The position numbers and the translations under genes are program-made. From Methanomassiliicoccales archaeon (GTDB lineage: Archaea; Thermoplasmatota; Thermoplasmata; Methanomassiliicoccales; JACIVX01): a stretch of DNA of 64,000 nucleotides. The notes under the pieces are model-generated. The model had not been told where the DNA came from and did not search any database. It worked only from the letters and a program-made list of their open reading frames with translations. Positions 8,733 to 17,100 of this stretch are shown here, one piece after another; the first letter of the stretch is position 1, and each line of letters begins with the position of its first letter. The stretch is taken from assembly GCA_029907465.1 (NCBI GenBank), contig JARYLV010000004.1, positions 1-64,000 on the forward strand, written 5' to 3'.

Positions 8733-9752
8733 GTGATATGGACAAATTCGGCAGAAGAAATGACGAAAAATCGATCTACAGCACCCGTTTCAGTTTGGAA
8801 GGAATGGGATGTACTAGATGGAAATAAAGTTCGAGCAATGGTGGTCATTTTCAGAACATCGGGTTGCTGGTGGGCAAAAAAAGAAGGATGCCTCATGTGC
8901 GGATACAACGCTGAGAGTGATCCACATATCGGATCAGCAGAAATTCACGAGCAGCTCAATGATGTTAAAGAAGCCTACTCAGGTGAGGAATTAGTGAAAA
9001 TATACACCTCGGGGAGCTTCCTAGATCCGCGGGAAATTCCGCGCGAGGCCAGAAGGGAAATTTTTGATGCGTTTCACAGGGCCAAAAGAATTCTAATTGA
9101 AACGAGACCCGAGTTCGTAATTGAGGATAATGTTTGTGACTTACCGCGGGAGAAATTGGAAATAGCGATGGGGCTCGAAAGTGCCTCAGATAGGACGTTA
9201 GCCAAATGCGTCAGAAAGGGGTTTTCCGTTAAAGACTATGAAAAGGCGGCGAAATTTCTAAACCACGCGGGAATCCCAATCCGCACTTACCTTCTCTTGA
9301 AACCTCCCTTTCTAACCGAGAAAGATGCGATTGAAGACTGTTTGAAGTCGATCTCATTCGCATCACGGTTTTCTGAGAGCATTTCGATCAACCCAGTCAA
9401 CGTTCAAAAGGGGACTGTGGTTGAGTTCTTGTGGAAAAAGGGTGATTATAGACCCCCGTGGTTGTGGTCGTTGGTTGAAGTCCTTAAGAGGGCCAAGGTA
9501 GAAAAGGAAACACGGGTTTTCTCATCACCAACTGGCGGCGGCTCAATGCGTGGCGCCCACAATTGTTTTAGGTGTGATGGTGAGGTGCTTAGAGCTTTAG
9601 AGCGCTACACATTCTCTCAAGATGAAAAGGAATTTGATGGTTTGAATTGCTCTTGCATGAATCGGTGGAAAGCGATCCTTGAAATACAGGAGTTCATGGG
9701 CACAAGCGTTGATATCGACAGATATATGAATGCGGATTGGGAATCAGAATGA
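8733..9752 (+). CDS. Radical SAM protein, probable RaSEA (archaeosine biosynthesis)
   Basis: A 339-residue radical SAM protein resembling the TIGR01210 family, now linked to archaeosine formation as RaSEA, the partner of ArcS. The cluster motif is RTSGCWWAKKEGCLMCGY with Cys45, Cys53 and Cys56 (C-x7-C-x2-C). KIYTSGSFLD and GLESASDRTLAKCVRKGF are typical for the family, and a C-terminal Cys-rich part (CFRCDG, CSC) follows. RaSEA converts the ArcS lysine adduct on G15 of the tRNA D-loop to archaeosine. ArcS and TGT are not in the window. GTG at 8733 was used. ATG at 8760 is as likely given the TATA position. Confidence 0.78.
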   Translation: MIWTNSAEEMTKNRSTAPVSVWKEWDVLDGNKVRAMVVIFRTSGCWWAKKEGCLMCGYNAESDPHIGSAEIHEQLNDVKEAYSGEELVKIYTSGSFLDPREIPREARREIFDAFHRAKRILIETRPEFVIEDNVCDLPREKLEIAMGLESASDRTLAKCVRKGFSVKDYEKAAKFLNHAGIPIRTYLLLKPPFLTEKDAIEDCLKSISFASRFSESISINPVNVQKGTVVEFLWKKGDYRPPWLWSLVEVLKRAKVEKETRVFSSPTGGGSMRGAHNCFRCDGEVLRALERYTFSQDEKEFDGLNCSCMNRWKAILEIQEFMGTSVDIDRYMNADWESE

Positions 9753-9842
9753 GGTTGTGCAACAGAGGAGAAACTGATCTCCATAGCGGATATCGGATTA
9801 ACACAAAATCATCCCAACAAACACGCAAAGAGAGGTGAGTGG

Positions 9843-10163
9843 TTGGAGTACGAATTGAAAAGGGGGAAATACAAAGATCTCGAAGGCGAGGGACTTAAGA
9901 ATATCATAGAGGAAGTGTTTGGCACAGTTACGAGAGAAGGCGACCTATATGTTACATCCTATGGCGCACTTAAAAGACTTGAAGCGAAACTCGTTGGAAA
10001 ATCAGCTCTTCATGTTAGTACAGAAAGCGATACGAGTGTCCCAGAAGAAGTCGGTGTTGAAACGATCAAGAGATTCAATCAATTTCTTGAAAGAGCCACG
10101 GGATACACCGCAAAAGAAAGGAGAAACAGACTTCAGAAGAAAGCGCGTGATGGAAAGCTCTGA
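9843..10163 (+). CDS. Small conserved archaeal protein, DUF5611-like
   Basis: A 106-residue protein starting at a TTG preceded by GAGGTGAG at 9832-9839. The sequence pattern (YELKRGKYKDLEGE at the start, TGYTAKERRNRL at the end) resembles the DUF5611 family of Thermoplasmata, whose member Ta0095 is recalled to have a TBP-like fold. That assignment is from memory of the family and is tentative. The function is unknown. It follows the RaSEA-like gene by 90 nt on the same strand. Confidence 0.65.
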   Translation: MEYELKRGKYKDLEGEGLKNIIEEVFGTVTREGDLYVTSYGALKRLEAKLVGKSALHVSTESDTSVPEEVGVETIKRFNQFLERATGYTAKERRNRLQKKARDGKL

Positions 10164-10485
10164 TAACGCTGATTCCTAGGATCGATCATTGTTATCGTCA
10201 TAACCAGCCAACGGGCATTTGACACTGAATATATGGTTACTGATGGGGGAAATTGCTGTTTGAGAACTTCTCAACAAACGATTGTAGATATTTTCTTATT
10301 TGTACTATCTCTTATTATTTGAACTAAGGTTTCCCGGCGGATACCATCTGCTGATTCCAACAATGTAATGCTTATTTGTCTCACGAAAATAATCTGGGAA
10401 GAAATCATAAGCTGGAATCGCAGAGATTCGCATGCGAGATATCGGTCATCGGAAGGGATTTGGCATTTGAGGAGAACCGCATAGC
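10164..10485. other. Intergenic stretch between DUF5611-like gene and L3 promoter
   Basis: No convincing gene was seen. A perfect inverted repeat TTGAGAAcTTCTCAA (10259-10273) resembles a protein-binding palindrome. The rest is AT-rich with no recognisable RNA gene. Confidence 0.4.
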
Positions 10486-10494
10486 TTAAATATA
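10486..10494 (+). promoter_or_regulatory. TATA box of the L3 ribosomal superoperon
   Basis: TTAAATATA at 10486-10494 is a good archaeal TATA element. With the usual 24-28 nt spacing, transcription would start near 10513-10518, exactly where the folded leader begins. This leaves an unusually long 5' leader of about 180 nt before the L3 start. Confidence 0.5.
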
Positions 10495-10512
10495 GATATC
10501 CTTATGCAAGAA

Positions 10513-10683
10513 ATCGCTGAATGCGATAAGGACGTTCGACCAGACACTTTGGGCAATGCAATGAGCATCCCTGATTCGCACCCTATGTCTATTCTGGGTG
10601 AAGAATATGGTGTCACGGTCGAAGGTGCGATAGTCGCGATCATGTAGAAAAGTGTAGCATAGAGAGTGGCTTCTCTCAATGCT
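10513..10683 (+). promoter_or_regulatory. Structured 5' leader RNA upstream of L3, candidate cis-regulator
   Basis: Several nested complementary segments are visible by eye. A small hairpin pairs ATCGC 10513-10517 with GCGAT 10523-10527. A closing helix pairs TTCGACC 10535-10541 with GGTCGAA 10617-10623 and continues after a small bulge as GACAC 10543-10547 with GTGTC 10610-10614. Inside it, hairpin GGG-CA-ATGC (10551-10559) pairs with GCAT-CCC (10565-10571), and CACCC 10579-10583 pairs with GGGTG 10596-10600, giving a three-way junction. Downstream, AGCAT-A-GAGAG (10656-10666) pairs with CTCTC-A-ATGCT (10673-10683). It ends 15 nt before the L3 start, so an autoregulatory ribosomal-protein leader is the likeliest role. 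This is inferred from pairing only. A 47-codon ORF (10504-10647) overlaps it. Confidence 0.55.
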
Positions 10684-10698
10684 GGAAGAGGGAGAATC

Positions 10699-11700
10699 AT
10701 GCCAAACAAAAGACGTCCTATTCGAGGTTCGAAGGCATTTTCGCCGAGAAAGAGAGCGAAGCGTCCAGTTCCAAGACTTGACTCCTGGCCGGAAATTAGC
10801 GACGGCCCTAAAATCCAGGGATTTGCGGGATATAAGGCCGGTATGACACACGCGCTCCTAGTGGATTATAGGCCGTCAAGTAACACCTCGGGTCAGGAGG
10901 TGCAGGTTCCTATCACTGTTATTGAGGTTCCCCCGATGAAAGTTGCAGCCGTTAGGATGTATGAGAACACTGCTTACGGAATGCGAACAGTGGGTGAGGT
11001 TTGGGCTTCAAATCTTGACCCCGACTTGAATCGGAGACTTCCAATTCCGAAAGACTATGATTCAAACAAGGCCTGGGAAAAGTACAATGCGGTCACGGTC
11101 GATGATGTGCGGATCTTGGCCTATACGCAGCCACGCCTCGTCAGCGGTGTTCCTAAGAAAGTTTGCGACCTAATGGAGATTCGCGTCGGTGGCGGAACAA
11201 TCCAGGAAAGACTTGAGTATGCAAAGTCCGTTTTAGGGAAGGAGATCAAGATCACTGATTTTGTAAAAGAGGGCGGAATGGTCGACGTTTCCGCGATTAC
11301 GAAGGGCAAGGGGTTCCAGGGCGCTGTCAAACGATGGGGGATCAAACTTCTATCGCACAAAAACAGTAAGCATCGGAGACTTGTTGGGACTTTAGGACCC
11401 AAGAGACCAGGGTACGTGAGGCCCACCGTCCCTCAGGCCGGACAGGTCGGCTACCACCAGAGGACGGAATTCAATAAGAGAGTTCTCAAAATCGGGGACA
11501 ATGGAACTGATATCACGCCCAAGGGTGGATTTCTACATTACGGAAAAGTTGCTAACACTTATATTCTTCTTCACGGCACGGTTCCTGGACCAGCAAAACG
11601 ACTTATCAGATTAAGGGACCCGATTCGGCCAACCGGTATTGAACTAAAAGAGCCTCCAACGCTCACTTACATATCGTTGGAATCAAAGCAGGGGGTGTGA
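10699..11700 (+). CDS. rpl3: 50S ribosomal protein L3 (uL3)
   Basis: A 333-residue archaeal L3, beginning PNKRRPIRGSKAFSPRKR, the conserved N-terminus that sets the start at ATG 10699. The core motif KGKGFQGAVKRWG and the basic stretch HRRLVGTLGPKRPGYVRPTVPQ, near the peptidyl-transferase centre, are intact. The ribosome binding region is GAAGAGGGAG. This is the first gene of the superoperon; S10 and EF-1alpha are not adjacent. Confidence 0.97.
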   Translation: MPNKRRPIRGSKAFSPRKRAKRPVPRLDSWPEISDGPKIQGFAGYKAGMTHALLVDYRPSSNTSGQEVQVPITVIEVPPMKVAAVRMYENTAYGMRTVGEVWASNLDPDLNRRLPIPKDYDSNKAWEKYNAVTVDDVRILAYTQPRLVSGVPKKVCDLMEIRVGGGTIQERLEYAKSVLGKEIKITDFVKEGGMVDVSAITKGKGFQGAVKRWGIKLLSHKNSKHRRLVGTLGPKRPGYVRPTVPQAGQVGYHQRTEFNKRVLKIGDNGTDITPKGGFLHYGKVANTYILLHGTVPGPAKRLIRLRDPIRPTGIELKEPPTLTYISLESKQGV

Positions 11701-11702
11701 CG

Positions 11703-12485
11703 ATGGTCAGTAATGAGAGGGTCAATGTTTATTCGTTGAAAGGAGAAATTGTAAAGACGATTGATCTTCCTCCGATTTTCAACACTGAGTTCAGGCCGGA
11801 TCTCATCAGGCGTGCCGTGTCGGCAATGGAGGCAAATAAGCGGCAGCCGTATGGTGCATCACCTGAAGCAGGAATGCGTCATGCAGTATCAACTTGGGGG
11901 AAGGGACGGGGTGTTGCCAGAGTTCAGAGATTGAGCCAGGGCGCAAGAGGCGCTCAATCGCCAGGCACCGTAGGTGGTCGGAGGGCTCACCCCCCATATG
12001 CGGAGCGGGATTGGTCGAAAAAGATCAACAGACGGGAAAAGTTATTGGCAAAATTATCGGCGCTCGCCGCTGTTGCCGATCCAGTCAAAGTTAGAAGACG
12101 TGGGCACAGGTTCGCTGATGGCGTGACTTTACCCATCGTGGTTGAAGATGACATTGAGAAAATATCAAAGACTGCAGAGGTTCTCGAGGTTCTCGAAAGC
12201 ATCGGCGTGGTTGAAGATGTCAGGCGGGCGATCAAGGGCACCAATATTAGGGCAGGTCGTGGCAAAATGCGAAATAGGAGGTATCGCATTCCACGCAGTT
12301 TGCTGATTGTCGTGTCTGATAAAGATGCGCCGTTGGTGCGAAGCGTTGAGAATCTTCCTGGCGTTGAAATCTCTGATGTTAGTAATCTCAACGTAAAAGT
12401 ACTTGCCCCAGGGGGCGATCCCGGTCGCCTCACCTTATTCTCAGAATCAGCGCTCATCAAATTGGGGGAGTGGTCGAATGGCTAG
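11703..12485 (+). CDS. rpl4: 50S ribosomal protein L4 (uL4, L1e family)
   Basis: A 260-residue archaeal L4 with the long basic loop that reaches into the exit tunnel (GKGRGVARVQRLSQGARGAQ, then GGRRAHPP) and the C-terminal NIRAGRGKMRNRRY. The ATG at 11703 is preferred over GTG at 11697, because the ribosome binding site GGGGGTG sits at 11691-11697. It overlaps the L23 start by 8 nt. Confidence 0.97.
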   Translation: MVSNERVNVYSLKGEIVKTIDLPPIFNTEFRPDLIRRAVSAMEANKRQPYGASPEAGMRHAVSTWGKGRGVARVQRLSQGARGAQSPGTVGGRRAHPPYAERDWSKKINRREKLLAKLSALAAVADPVKVRRRGHRFADGVTLPIVVEDDIEKISKTAEVLEVLESIGVVEDVRRAIKGTNIRAGRGKMRNRRYRIPRSLLIVVSDKDAPLVRSVENLPGVEISDVSNLNVKVLAPGGDPGRLTLFSESALIKLGEWSNG

Positions 12486-12756
12486 GGATGTTCTTCTTTA
12501 TCCATATGTTACTGAAAAATCGATGAATCATATGACTGGTACGCCGACTCAGGATTTCAAAGACGGGAATAAGATCGAATTCATCGTGCTGAGAAATGCA
12601 ACAAAGAAGGAGATCAAAGAGGCATTTGAGAAGCGATTTGAAGTCAAGGTCGAAAAAGTTTGGACGAGAATAAGCAAAGAAGGTAAGCACGCGGTTATTA
12701 AGCTTGCTGAAGGCTATTCTGCCGAAGATATTGGCATGAGAATTGGAGTGTTCTGA
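12478..12756 (+). CDS. rpl23: 50S ribosomal protein L23 (uL23)
   Basis: A 92-residue protein beginning MARDVLLYPYVTEKSMNHM, with the L23 signature LYPYVTEK and the C-terminal VEKVWTRISKEGKHAVIKL. L23 lines the exit tunnel and docks SRP and other nascent-chain factors. The ATG at 12478 lies inside the end of L4 with GGGGGAG upstream. Confidence 0.96.
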   Translation: MARDVLLYPYVTEKSMNHMTGTPTQDFKDGNKIEFIVLRNATKKEIKEAFEKRFEVKVEKVWTRISKEGKHAVIKLAEGYSAEDIGMRIGVF

Positions 12757-12767
12757 GGAGGGTATAA

Positions 12768-13469
12768 ATGGGAAAGAATCTTAGACAGCAACGACGAGGT
12801 CGTGGCGGGTCACAGTATCGGTCGCCTAGTCATCGGCATCGCGGTGATATTAAATTGCCTCCAATCAGCGAAGGGGTTGGCAGGATTATTGACCTCATTC
12901 ATGCACCTGGCAGAACGGGGCCACTCGCTGAGGTCGATGTCGAAGGGGAGGTCTTCAAAATGATCGCCTCAGAGGGTATGCAGATCGGCCAGGAGATTTA
13001 TATTGGAAATTCGGGTGCGATCGTACCCGGCAATATATTGCCATTGGCTAGCATTCCCGAAGGGACTCTTATATACAATATTGAGTCGAGGCCTGGGGAT
13101 GGTGGAAAGTTTGTGAGGAGTGCTGGAAATGCCGCGATGGTTGTGAGCAGGGGTGCCAAAGTCGTCGTCCAATTACCATCTGGCGCGATGAAGACCTTTG
13201 ATCCCAGGTGTCGTGCGACAATTGGGGTCGTTGCTGGCGGTGGCCACAAGGAAAAGCCATTTGGAAAGGCCGGCACGAAGTTCCATGCCTATAGGTCCAA
13301 AAGTAAAGCGTATTTCAAGGTTCGCGGCGTCGCTATGAACCCTGTTGATCACCCTCACGGCGGAGGTTCTCACCAACATGTTGGGAAGCCAAGTACCGTG
13401 GGTCGTAACGCTCCACCTGGTAGGAAGGTTGGTCGATTGTCGCCGAAGAGGAAAAAGGAGAGGAAGTGA
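12768..13469 (+). CDS. rpl2: 50S ribosomal protein L2 (uL2)
   Basis: A 233-residue archaeal L2. [20 protein letters not shown] at the N-terminus and the C-terminal [18 protein letters not shown], which contains the conserved His near the peptidyl-transferase centre, are intact. A GAGGAGGG ribosome binding site lies just upstream. The C-terminus is strongly basic. Confidence 0.97.
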   Translation: MGKNLRQQRRGRGGSQYRSPSHRHRGDIKLPPISEGVGRIIDLIHAPGRTGPLAEVDVEGEVFKMIASEGMQIGQEIYIGNSGAIVPGNILPLASIPEGTLIYNIESRPGDGGKFVRSAGNAAMVVSRGAKVVVQLPSGAMKTFDPRCRATIGVVAGGGHKEKPFGKAGTKFHAYRSKSKAYFKVRGVAMNPVDHPHGGGSHQHVGKPSTVGRNAPPGRKVGRLSPKRKKERK

Positions 13470-13475
13470 GCGAAT

Positions 13476-13937
13476 ATGGTTGAAGAGAAGTTGACGGGAA
13501 CGAAAGCCTCTCGGAGGAAGGCAAGAAAGAAAAAGGGCGCAATCCAAGCGAGGCGCAAGCGTGAGTTCACTTATCGTGGATATACACTTGAAGAACTCCT
13601 TAAGATGTCCTTTGATGAGATTGTTTCAATCATGCCTGCGAGAGTCAGACGTACGCTTATAAGAGGATTTAACGAGGAGCAGAGGACGTTTATTGAAAAA
13701 TTGAAATCAGGCAAATATCCGGTGGTAAGGACGCACCGAAGAGATATTCCAATTCTGCCCGAATTTGTCGGCCGAAAAGTTGCGGTGCATAACGGAAAAG
13801 AATTCAAAGAAATAGAAATCAAGCCTGAGATGATCGGTCATTATCTGGGAGAGTTTGCGATGACCCGGAAGCCGGTAAAACACTCCGGACCTGGTGTGGG
13901 TGCGACGAGATCGTCAAAGTTCTTGCCACTTAAGTAG
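13476..13937 (+). CDS. rps19: 30S ribosomal protein S19 (uS19)
   Basis: A 153-residue protein, slightly longer than typical because of a basic N-terminal extension (GTKASRRKARKKKGAIQARR). The S19 core is clear: RTHRRDIPILPEFVGRKVAV, HYLGEFAMTRKPVKHSGPGVG. It follows L2 by 6 nt. Confidence 0.96.
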   Translation: MVEEKLTGTKASRRKARKKKGAIQARRKREFTYRGYTLEELLKMSFDEIVSIMPARVRRTLIRGFNEEQRTFIEKLKSGKYPVVRTHRRDIPILPEFVGRKVAVHNGKEFKEIEIKPEMIGHYLGEFAMTRKPVKHSGPGVGATRSSKFLPLK

Positions 13938-13945
13938 GTGATGAG

Positions 13946-14392
13946 ATGGTCGGGTACACTGCTGAAGCGGATCCAGATATTACATCGAGGGCGATCGGAA
14001 AGGAACTTCCTATCTCACCAAAGCACGCTAGGGAAATCTGCAATATCCTCAGAGGAAAAACAACAGAGGAGGCCTCACAAATCTTGCAGGAGATCATTGA
14101 CCTGAGGCGACCCGTTCCAATGAAGCGTTTCAAGAAGGGGGTTTCGCATAAACGAGGGGTAGGTCCTGGTCGTTACCCACGAAAAGCAGCAAAGGAGATC
14201 TTGAAGGTCCTTGAAGGGGCGAAGCATAATGCGGAGTACAAGGGGCTCGATCCTGAGAACATGCGAATTAAGGTAATCACCGCAAATCTCGGAAGAACCA
14301 TCAAGGGATATATACCAAGGGCGTACGGAAGGGCAACTCAATGGAATCAGCAGACAACAAATATTGAGATCATACTGGAGGAGATGAAGTAA
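13946..14392 (+). CDS. rpl22: 50S ribosomal protein L22 (uL22)
   Basis: A 148-residue archaeal L22, with SPKHAREICNILRGKTTEEA at the N-terminus and the tunnel-loop region YIPRAYGRATQWNQQTTNIE at the C-terminus. AGGTGA lies before the ATG. The stop is immediately followed by the S3 start. Confidence 0.96.
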   Translation: MVGYTAEADPDITSRAIGKELPISPKHAREICNILRGKTTEEASQILQEIIDLRRPVPMKRFKKGVSHKRGVGPGRYPRKAAKEILKVLEGAKHNAEYKGLDPENMRIKVITANLGRTIKGYIPRAYGRATQWNQQTTNIEIILEEMK

Positions 14393-15196
14393 ATGGCGAG
14401 CGAGAGGAAATTTGTGACTGAGAATATCCGTAGAGTTCTCCTAAAAGAATTCCTGATGAAAGAGGTTGACAGAGCGGGATTCGGCGGTGTCGAGGTGCAG
14501 AGAACCCCGATGGGAACCAGGGTGACACTAATAACTGAGCGGCCGGGTATGGTCATTGGTCGAAGGGGCGTAGCGATCAAGAATTTGACGAAGGCGATTG
14601 AGGAACGATTCAAGTTCGACAATCCGCAAATTGAGGTCCAGGAAGCAGAGAATCCGAATTTGAACGCTCAAATTATGGCAGAAAAACTTGCATTCGCTCT
14701 CGAACGTGGTTGGCATTTCCGGAGGGCAGGTCACTCGACTGTGAGGCGTATTATGGACGCAGGAGCGAGGGGATGCCAGGTCGTTATTTCTGGCAAATTG
14801 ACAGGCCAGAGACACAGAACGGAGAAGTTTAAGGAAGGCTACATCAAGTTTTGCGGTGAGCCGCGGTTGAAGTTTATGAAGACTGGCTTTGCTGTTGCTA
14901 AGCTCAAGCCAGGTGTCATTGGTGTTCGTGTGGAAATAATGGACCCTCAGGCAAAGTTGCCGGATGAGGTTGAGATCCTCCCGCCGGAAAAGGCCGTTGA
15001 GACCTTGCCAGAACTTGCTGACGTTCTTATTGCTCACGAGGAACAGAAAGAAGATGAAACGACCGTTGAAACTGATGAGTCCTTAGACAATGCTGGAACC
15101 GATGAAATCGAAGATGATAAGGATGATCAAAATGAGGACATTTCATTGTCAAATGATGAGATTGATGAAGATGATGAAAAATTGGAGGAGGTGTAG
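14393..15196 (+). CDS. rps3: 30S ribosomal protein S3 (uS3) with acidic C-terminal tail
   Basis: The first about 200 residues are a standard archaeal S3. The KH type-2 GMVIGRRGVAIKN loop near residue 50 and GARGCQVVISGKLTGQRHRT at the start of the second domain are intact, and S3 lines the mRNA entry tunnel. From about residue 213 to 267 the chain becomes a very acidic, low-complexity tail of Asp, Glu, Asn and Ser. Such tails occur in some archaeal S3 proteins and are probably disordered. No frameshift is evident, and L29 follows after 6 nt. Confidence 0.96.
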   Translation: MASERKFVTENIRRVLLKEFLMKEVDRAGFGGVEVQRTPMGTRVTLITERPGMVIGRRGVAIKNLTKAIEERFKFDNPQIEVQEAENPNLNAQIMAEKLAFALERGWHFRRAGHSTVRRIMDAGARGCQVVISGKLTGQRHRTEKFKEGYIKFCGEPRLKFMKTGFAVAKLKPGVIGVRVEIMDPQAKLPDEVEILPPEKAVETLPELADVLIAHEEQKEDETTVETDESLDNAGTDEIEDDKDDQNEDISLSNDEIDEDDEKLEEV

Positions 15197-15202
15197 AACC
15201 GG

Positions 15203-15403
15203 ATGGCACTTCTGAGAACTTCGGAAATACGCCAGATGAGCAAAGAAGAACGGCTTACAAAGCTCAAAGAATTGCAAGATGAGCTCATGCACGAAAGAGG
15301 TACGGCTGCGATGGGCGGAGCACCGGCAAATCCCGGTCGGATCCGAGCTCTCAGGAAGAACATTGCCCGGATTCTTACCGTCCAAAGGGAGGAAGAAACG
15401 TAA
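15203..15403 (+). CDS. rpl29: 50S ribosomal protein L29 (uL29)
   Basis: A 66-residue two-helix ribosomal protein. The segments [20 protein letters not shown] and [20 protein letters not shown] give the L29 helical hairpin with its conserved NPGRIR motif. The stop TAA shares its last A with the SUI1 start codon. Confidence 0.95.
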   Translation: MALLRTSEIRQMSKEERLTKLKELQDELMHERGTAAMGGAPANPGRIRALRKNIARILTVQREEET

Positions 15404-15702
15404 TGGCCGAGATATGCCCGGTTTGTGGACTACCAAAAGAATTGTGCATGTGTGAAGAAATCGCGAGAGAACAACAGACTGTCAAGATCAGCACTGATAG
15501 TAGAAGGTATGGGAAGACTGTGACAGTCATTGAAGGTATCGATGCGAACGATATCGATCTTGAGGATCTGGCCCGAAAATTGAAGACAAAATGTGCGGCT
15601 GGTGGCACTACAAAAGATGGAAAAATTGAGTTGCAAGGAGATCACAAGAAGAAAGTGAAAGAGGTCCTGGAAGAAATGGGGTTTAAGACAGAGGTTAGAT
15701 GA
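15403..15702 (+). CDS. sui1: Translation initiation factor aIF1 (SUI1 family)
   Basis: A 99-residue SUI1 protein, the archaeal eIF1 that monitors start codon selection on the 30S subunit. An N-terminal zinc knuckle ([15 protein letters not shown]) precedes the SUI1 fold with [39 protein letters not shown] and [10 protein letters not shown]. The insertion between L29 and the RNase P protein is the usual archaeal place for this gene. Confidence 0.95.
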   Translation: MAEICPVCGLPKELCMCEEIAREQQTVKISTDSRRYGKTVTVIEGIDANDIDLEDLARKLKTKCAAGGTTKDGKIELQGDHKKKVKEVLEEMGFKTEVR

Positions 15703-15709
15703 TTCGGAC

Positions 15710-15973
15710 ATGAAAAAGAGGGATTTCATGAGAGGTGAATTCATCGGTCTAGAAGTTGAAGTCATTTCATCTAATCATCCAGGATATATTGGTTTGAAGG
15801 GGAAAATTGTTGATGAAACAAAGAACACGATCAGAATTGAGAAGAACGGCGTTGAGAAAATAATCCCAAAGGCTGGGAATGAGTTCATGTTCACTTTCAA
15901 TAATGAAAGAATTAGGGTTCGTGGCGATGAAATCCAATTCAGACCAGAAGATCGGATAAAGAAGATCAGGTGA
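15710..15973 (+). CDS. rnp1: Ribonuclease P protein component 1 (Rpp29/Pop4)
   Basis: An 87-residue Sm-like barrel protein. FIGLEVEVISSNHPGYIGLK and GKIVDETKNTIRIE are the core of archaeal Rpp29, which binds RNase P RNA with Rpp21 and supports tRNA 5' processing. It is encoded within the ribosomal cluster between SUI1 and S17, as in most euryarchaea. Start at ATG 15710. Confidence 0.94.
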   Translation: MKKRDFMRGEFIGLEVEVISSNHPGYIGLKGKIVDETKNTIRIEKNGVEKIIPKAGNEFMFTFNNERIRVRGDEIQFRPEDRIKKIR

Positions 15974-15977
15974 GCGT

Positions 15978-16307
15978 ATGGAAAACAAGGTAAGGGATAT
16001 CGGAGTCGATGTGAAGGTTCCAGAAATGAAATGCGATGATGTGCATTGCCCTTTCCATGGGAAGCTTTCCGTCAGAGGACAGATACTTGATGGTGTCGTA
16101 GTTTCAACAAAGATGGACAAGACCGCAGTGGTCGAAAGAAATTATTTGCGCTATATCAAGAAGTATGAAAGATACGAGAAGAGAACAAGTCGGATCTCTG
16201 CTCATTGTCCTCCGTGTTTGGGTGTGAAAGTTGGTGATAAAGTCAGAATCATGGAATGCAGGCCACTGAGCAAGACGGTTTCATTTGTGATTATTGAAAA
16301 GAGGTGA
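15978..16307 (+). CDS. rps17: 30S ribosomal protein S17 (uS17)
   Basis: A 109-residue archaeal S17 with an N-terminal extension including [17 protein letters not shown], then the OB-fold core [19 protein letters not shown] and [20 protein letters not shown]. The extra CxxxxC-like region is normal for archaeal S17 (S11 in eukaryotes). The stop overlaps the ribosome binding region of L14. Confidence 0.96.
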   Translation: MENKVRDIGVDVKVPEMKCDDVHCPFHGKLSVRGQILDGVVVSTKMDKTAVVERNYLRYIKKYERYEKRTSRISAHCPPCLGVKVGDKVRIMECRPLSKTVSFVIIEKR

Positions 16308-16312
16308 AAGAC

Positions 16313-16711
16313 TTGAAGGGCATTGCAGGCAGACAGACAAGGGGTATCCAGACAGGAAGCGAGTTGGATGTCATTGATAACACCGGTGCTAAAGTTGTGT
16401 CAGTGATAGCTGTCCCAGGATACCACGGTGTCAGCCGGAGATATCCGAGGGCGGGCATTGGCGATATTGTTATTGTATCTGTCAAGAAGGGAACACCAGA
16501 GATGAGACGACAAGTACTCCATGCTGTCGTCGTAAGACAGAGGCGTCCCTATAGGAGACCCGATGGGACAATGGTATCGTTTGAAGATAATGCGGCTGTC
16601 ATCACCACTGAGACAGGTGAGACAAAAGGAACGGATATTAAAGGGCCAGTGGCGAGAGAAGCGGCAGAGAGATGGCCGAGGATCGCTGCTGTGGCTTCGA
16701 TGATCGTTTGA
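16313..16711 (+). CDS. rpl14: 50S ribosomal protein L14 (uL14)
   Basis: A 132-residue L14. [20 protein letters not shown] near the start and [20 protein letters not shown] are the L14 signatures. I chose TTG 16313 because GAGGTGA at 16300-16306 is correctly spaced and the family N-terminus begins there. A GTG at 16304 would add three residues and overlap S17. Confidence 0.95.
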   Translation: MKGIAGRQTRGIQTGSELDVIDNTGAKVVSVIAVPGYHGVSRRYPRAGIGDIVIVSVKKGTPEMRRQVLHAVVVRQRRPYRRPDGTMVSFEDNAAVITTETGETKGTDIKGPVAREAAERWPRIAAVASMIV

Positions 16712-16722
16712 GGTGATATGGG

Positions 16723-17100
16723 ATGATCAAGAGCAGCAAGGCCAGGAAGCAGAGAAAGGCGATTTACAACGCACACAATGTCAAGAGGAGAAAGATGATT
16801 TCATCGCATCTCAGTGAATCATTGATGAAGGAATACAAGCGTAGATCACTCCCAGTGATCAAGGGAGACACCGTTCTCATAGTCCGTGGAGATGAGGAGA
16901 TCGTGGGAACGGAGGGAAAAGTTGTGCGCGTCGATACCAAAACAGGGAGGGTCATCATCGAGGGCGTCACGATAAATAAAGCCGATGGGTCGCAAGCGCC
17001 TCGGCCCATTCACGCATCAAATGTGGTTATCACCAAACTTGATCTCAGTGATCCGTGGCGAAAGAACAAACTCATTGGCGTTCAGGAGGGCTCCTCATGA
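16723..17100 (+). CDS. rpl24: 50S ribosomal protein L24 (uL24)
   Basis: A 125-residue archaeal L24 with the KOW segment VIKGDTVLIVRGDEEIVGTE and the start SSKARKQRKAIYNAHNVKRR. The tail APRPIHASNVVITKLDLSD is typical. The ATGA at the end overlaps the S4e start. Confidence 0.95.
   Translation: MIKSSKARKQRKAIYNAHNVKRRKMISSHLSESLMKEYKRRSLPVIKGDTVLIVRGDEEIVGTEGKVVRVDTKTGRVIIEGVTINKADGSQAPRPIHASNVVITKLDLSDPWRKNKLIGVQEGSS

Noticed and set aside
10504-10647. 47-codon ORF in the L3 leader (MQEIAECDKDVRPD...)
   Set aside because: It lacks a ribosome binding site, starts before the transcription start expected from the TATA box, and overlaps the RNA stems. I could not match it to a family, so it is left as an alternative in the leader entry.
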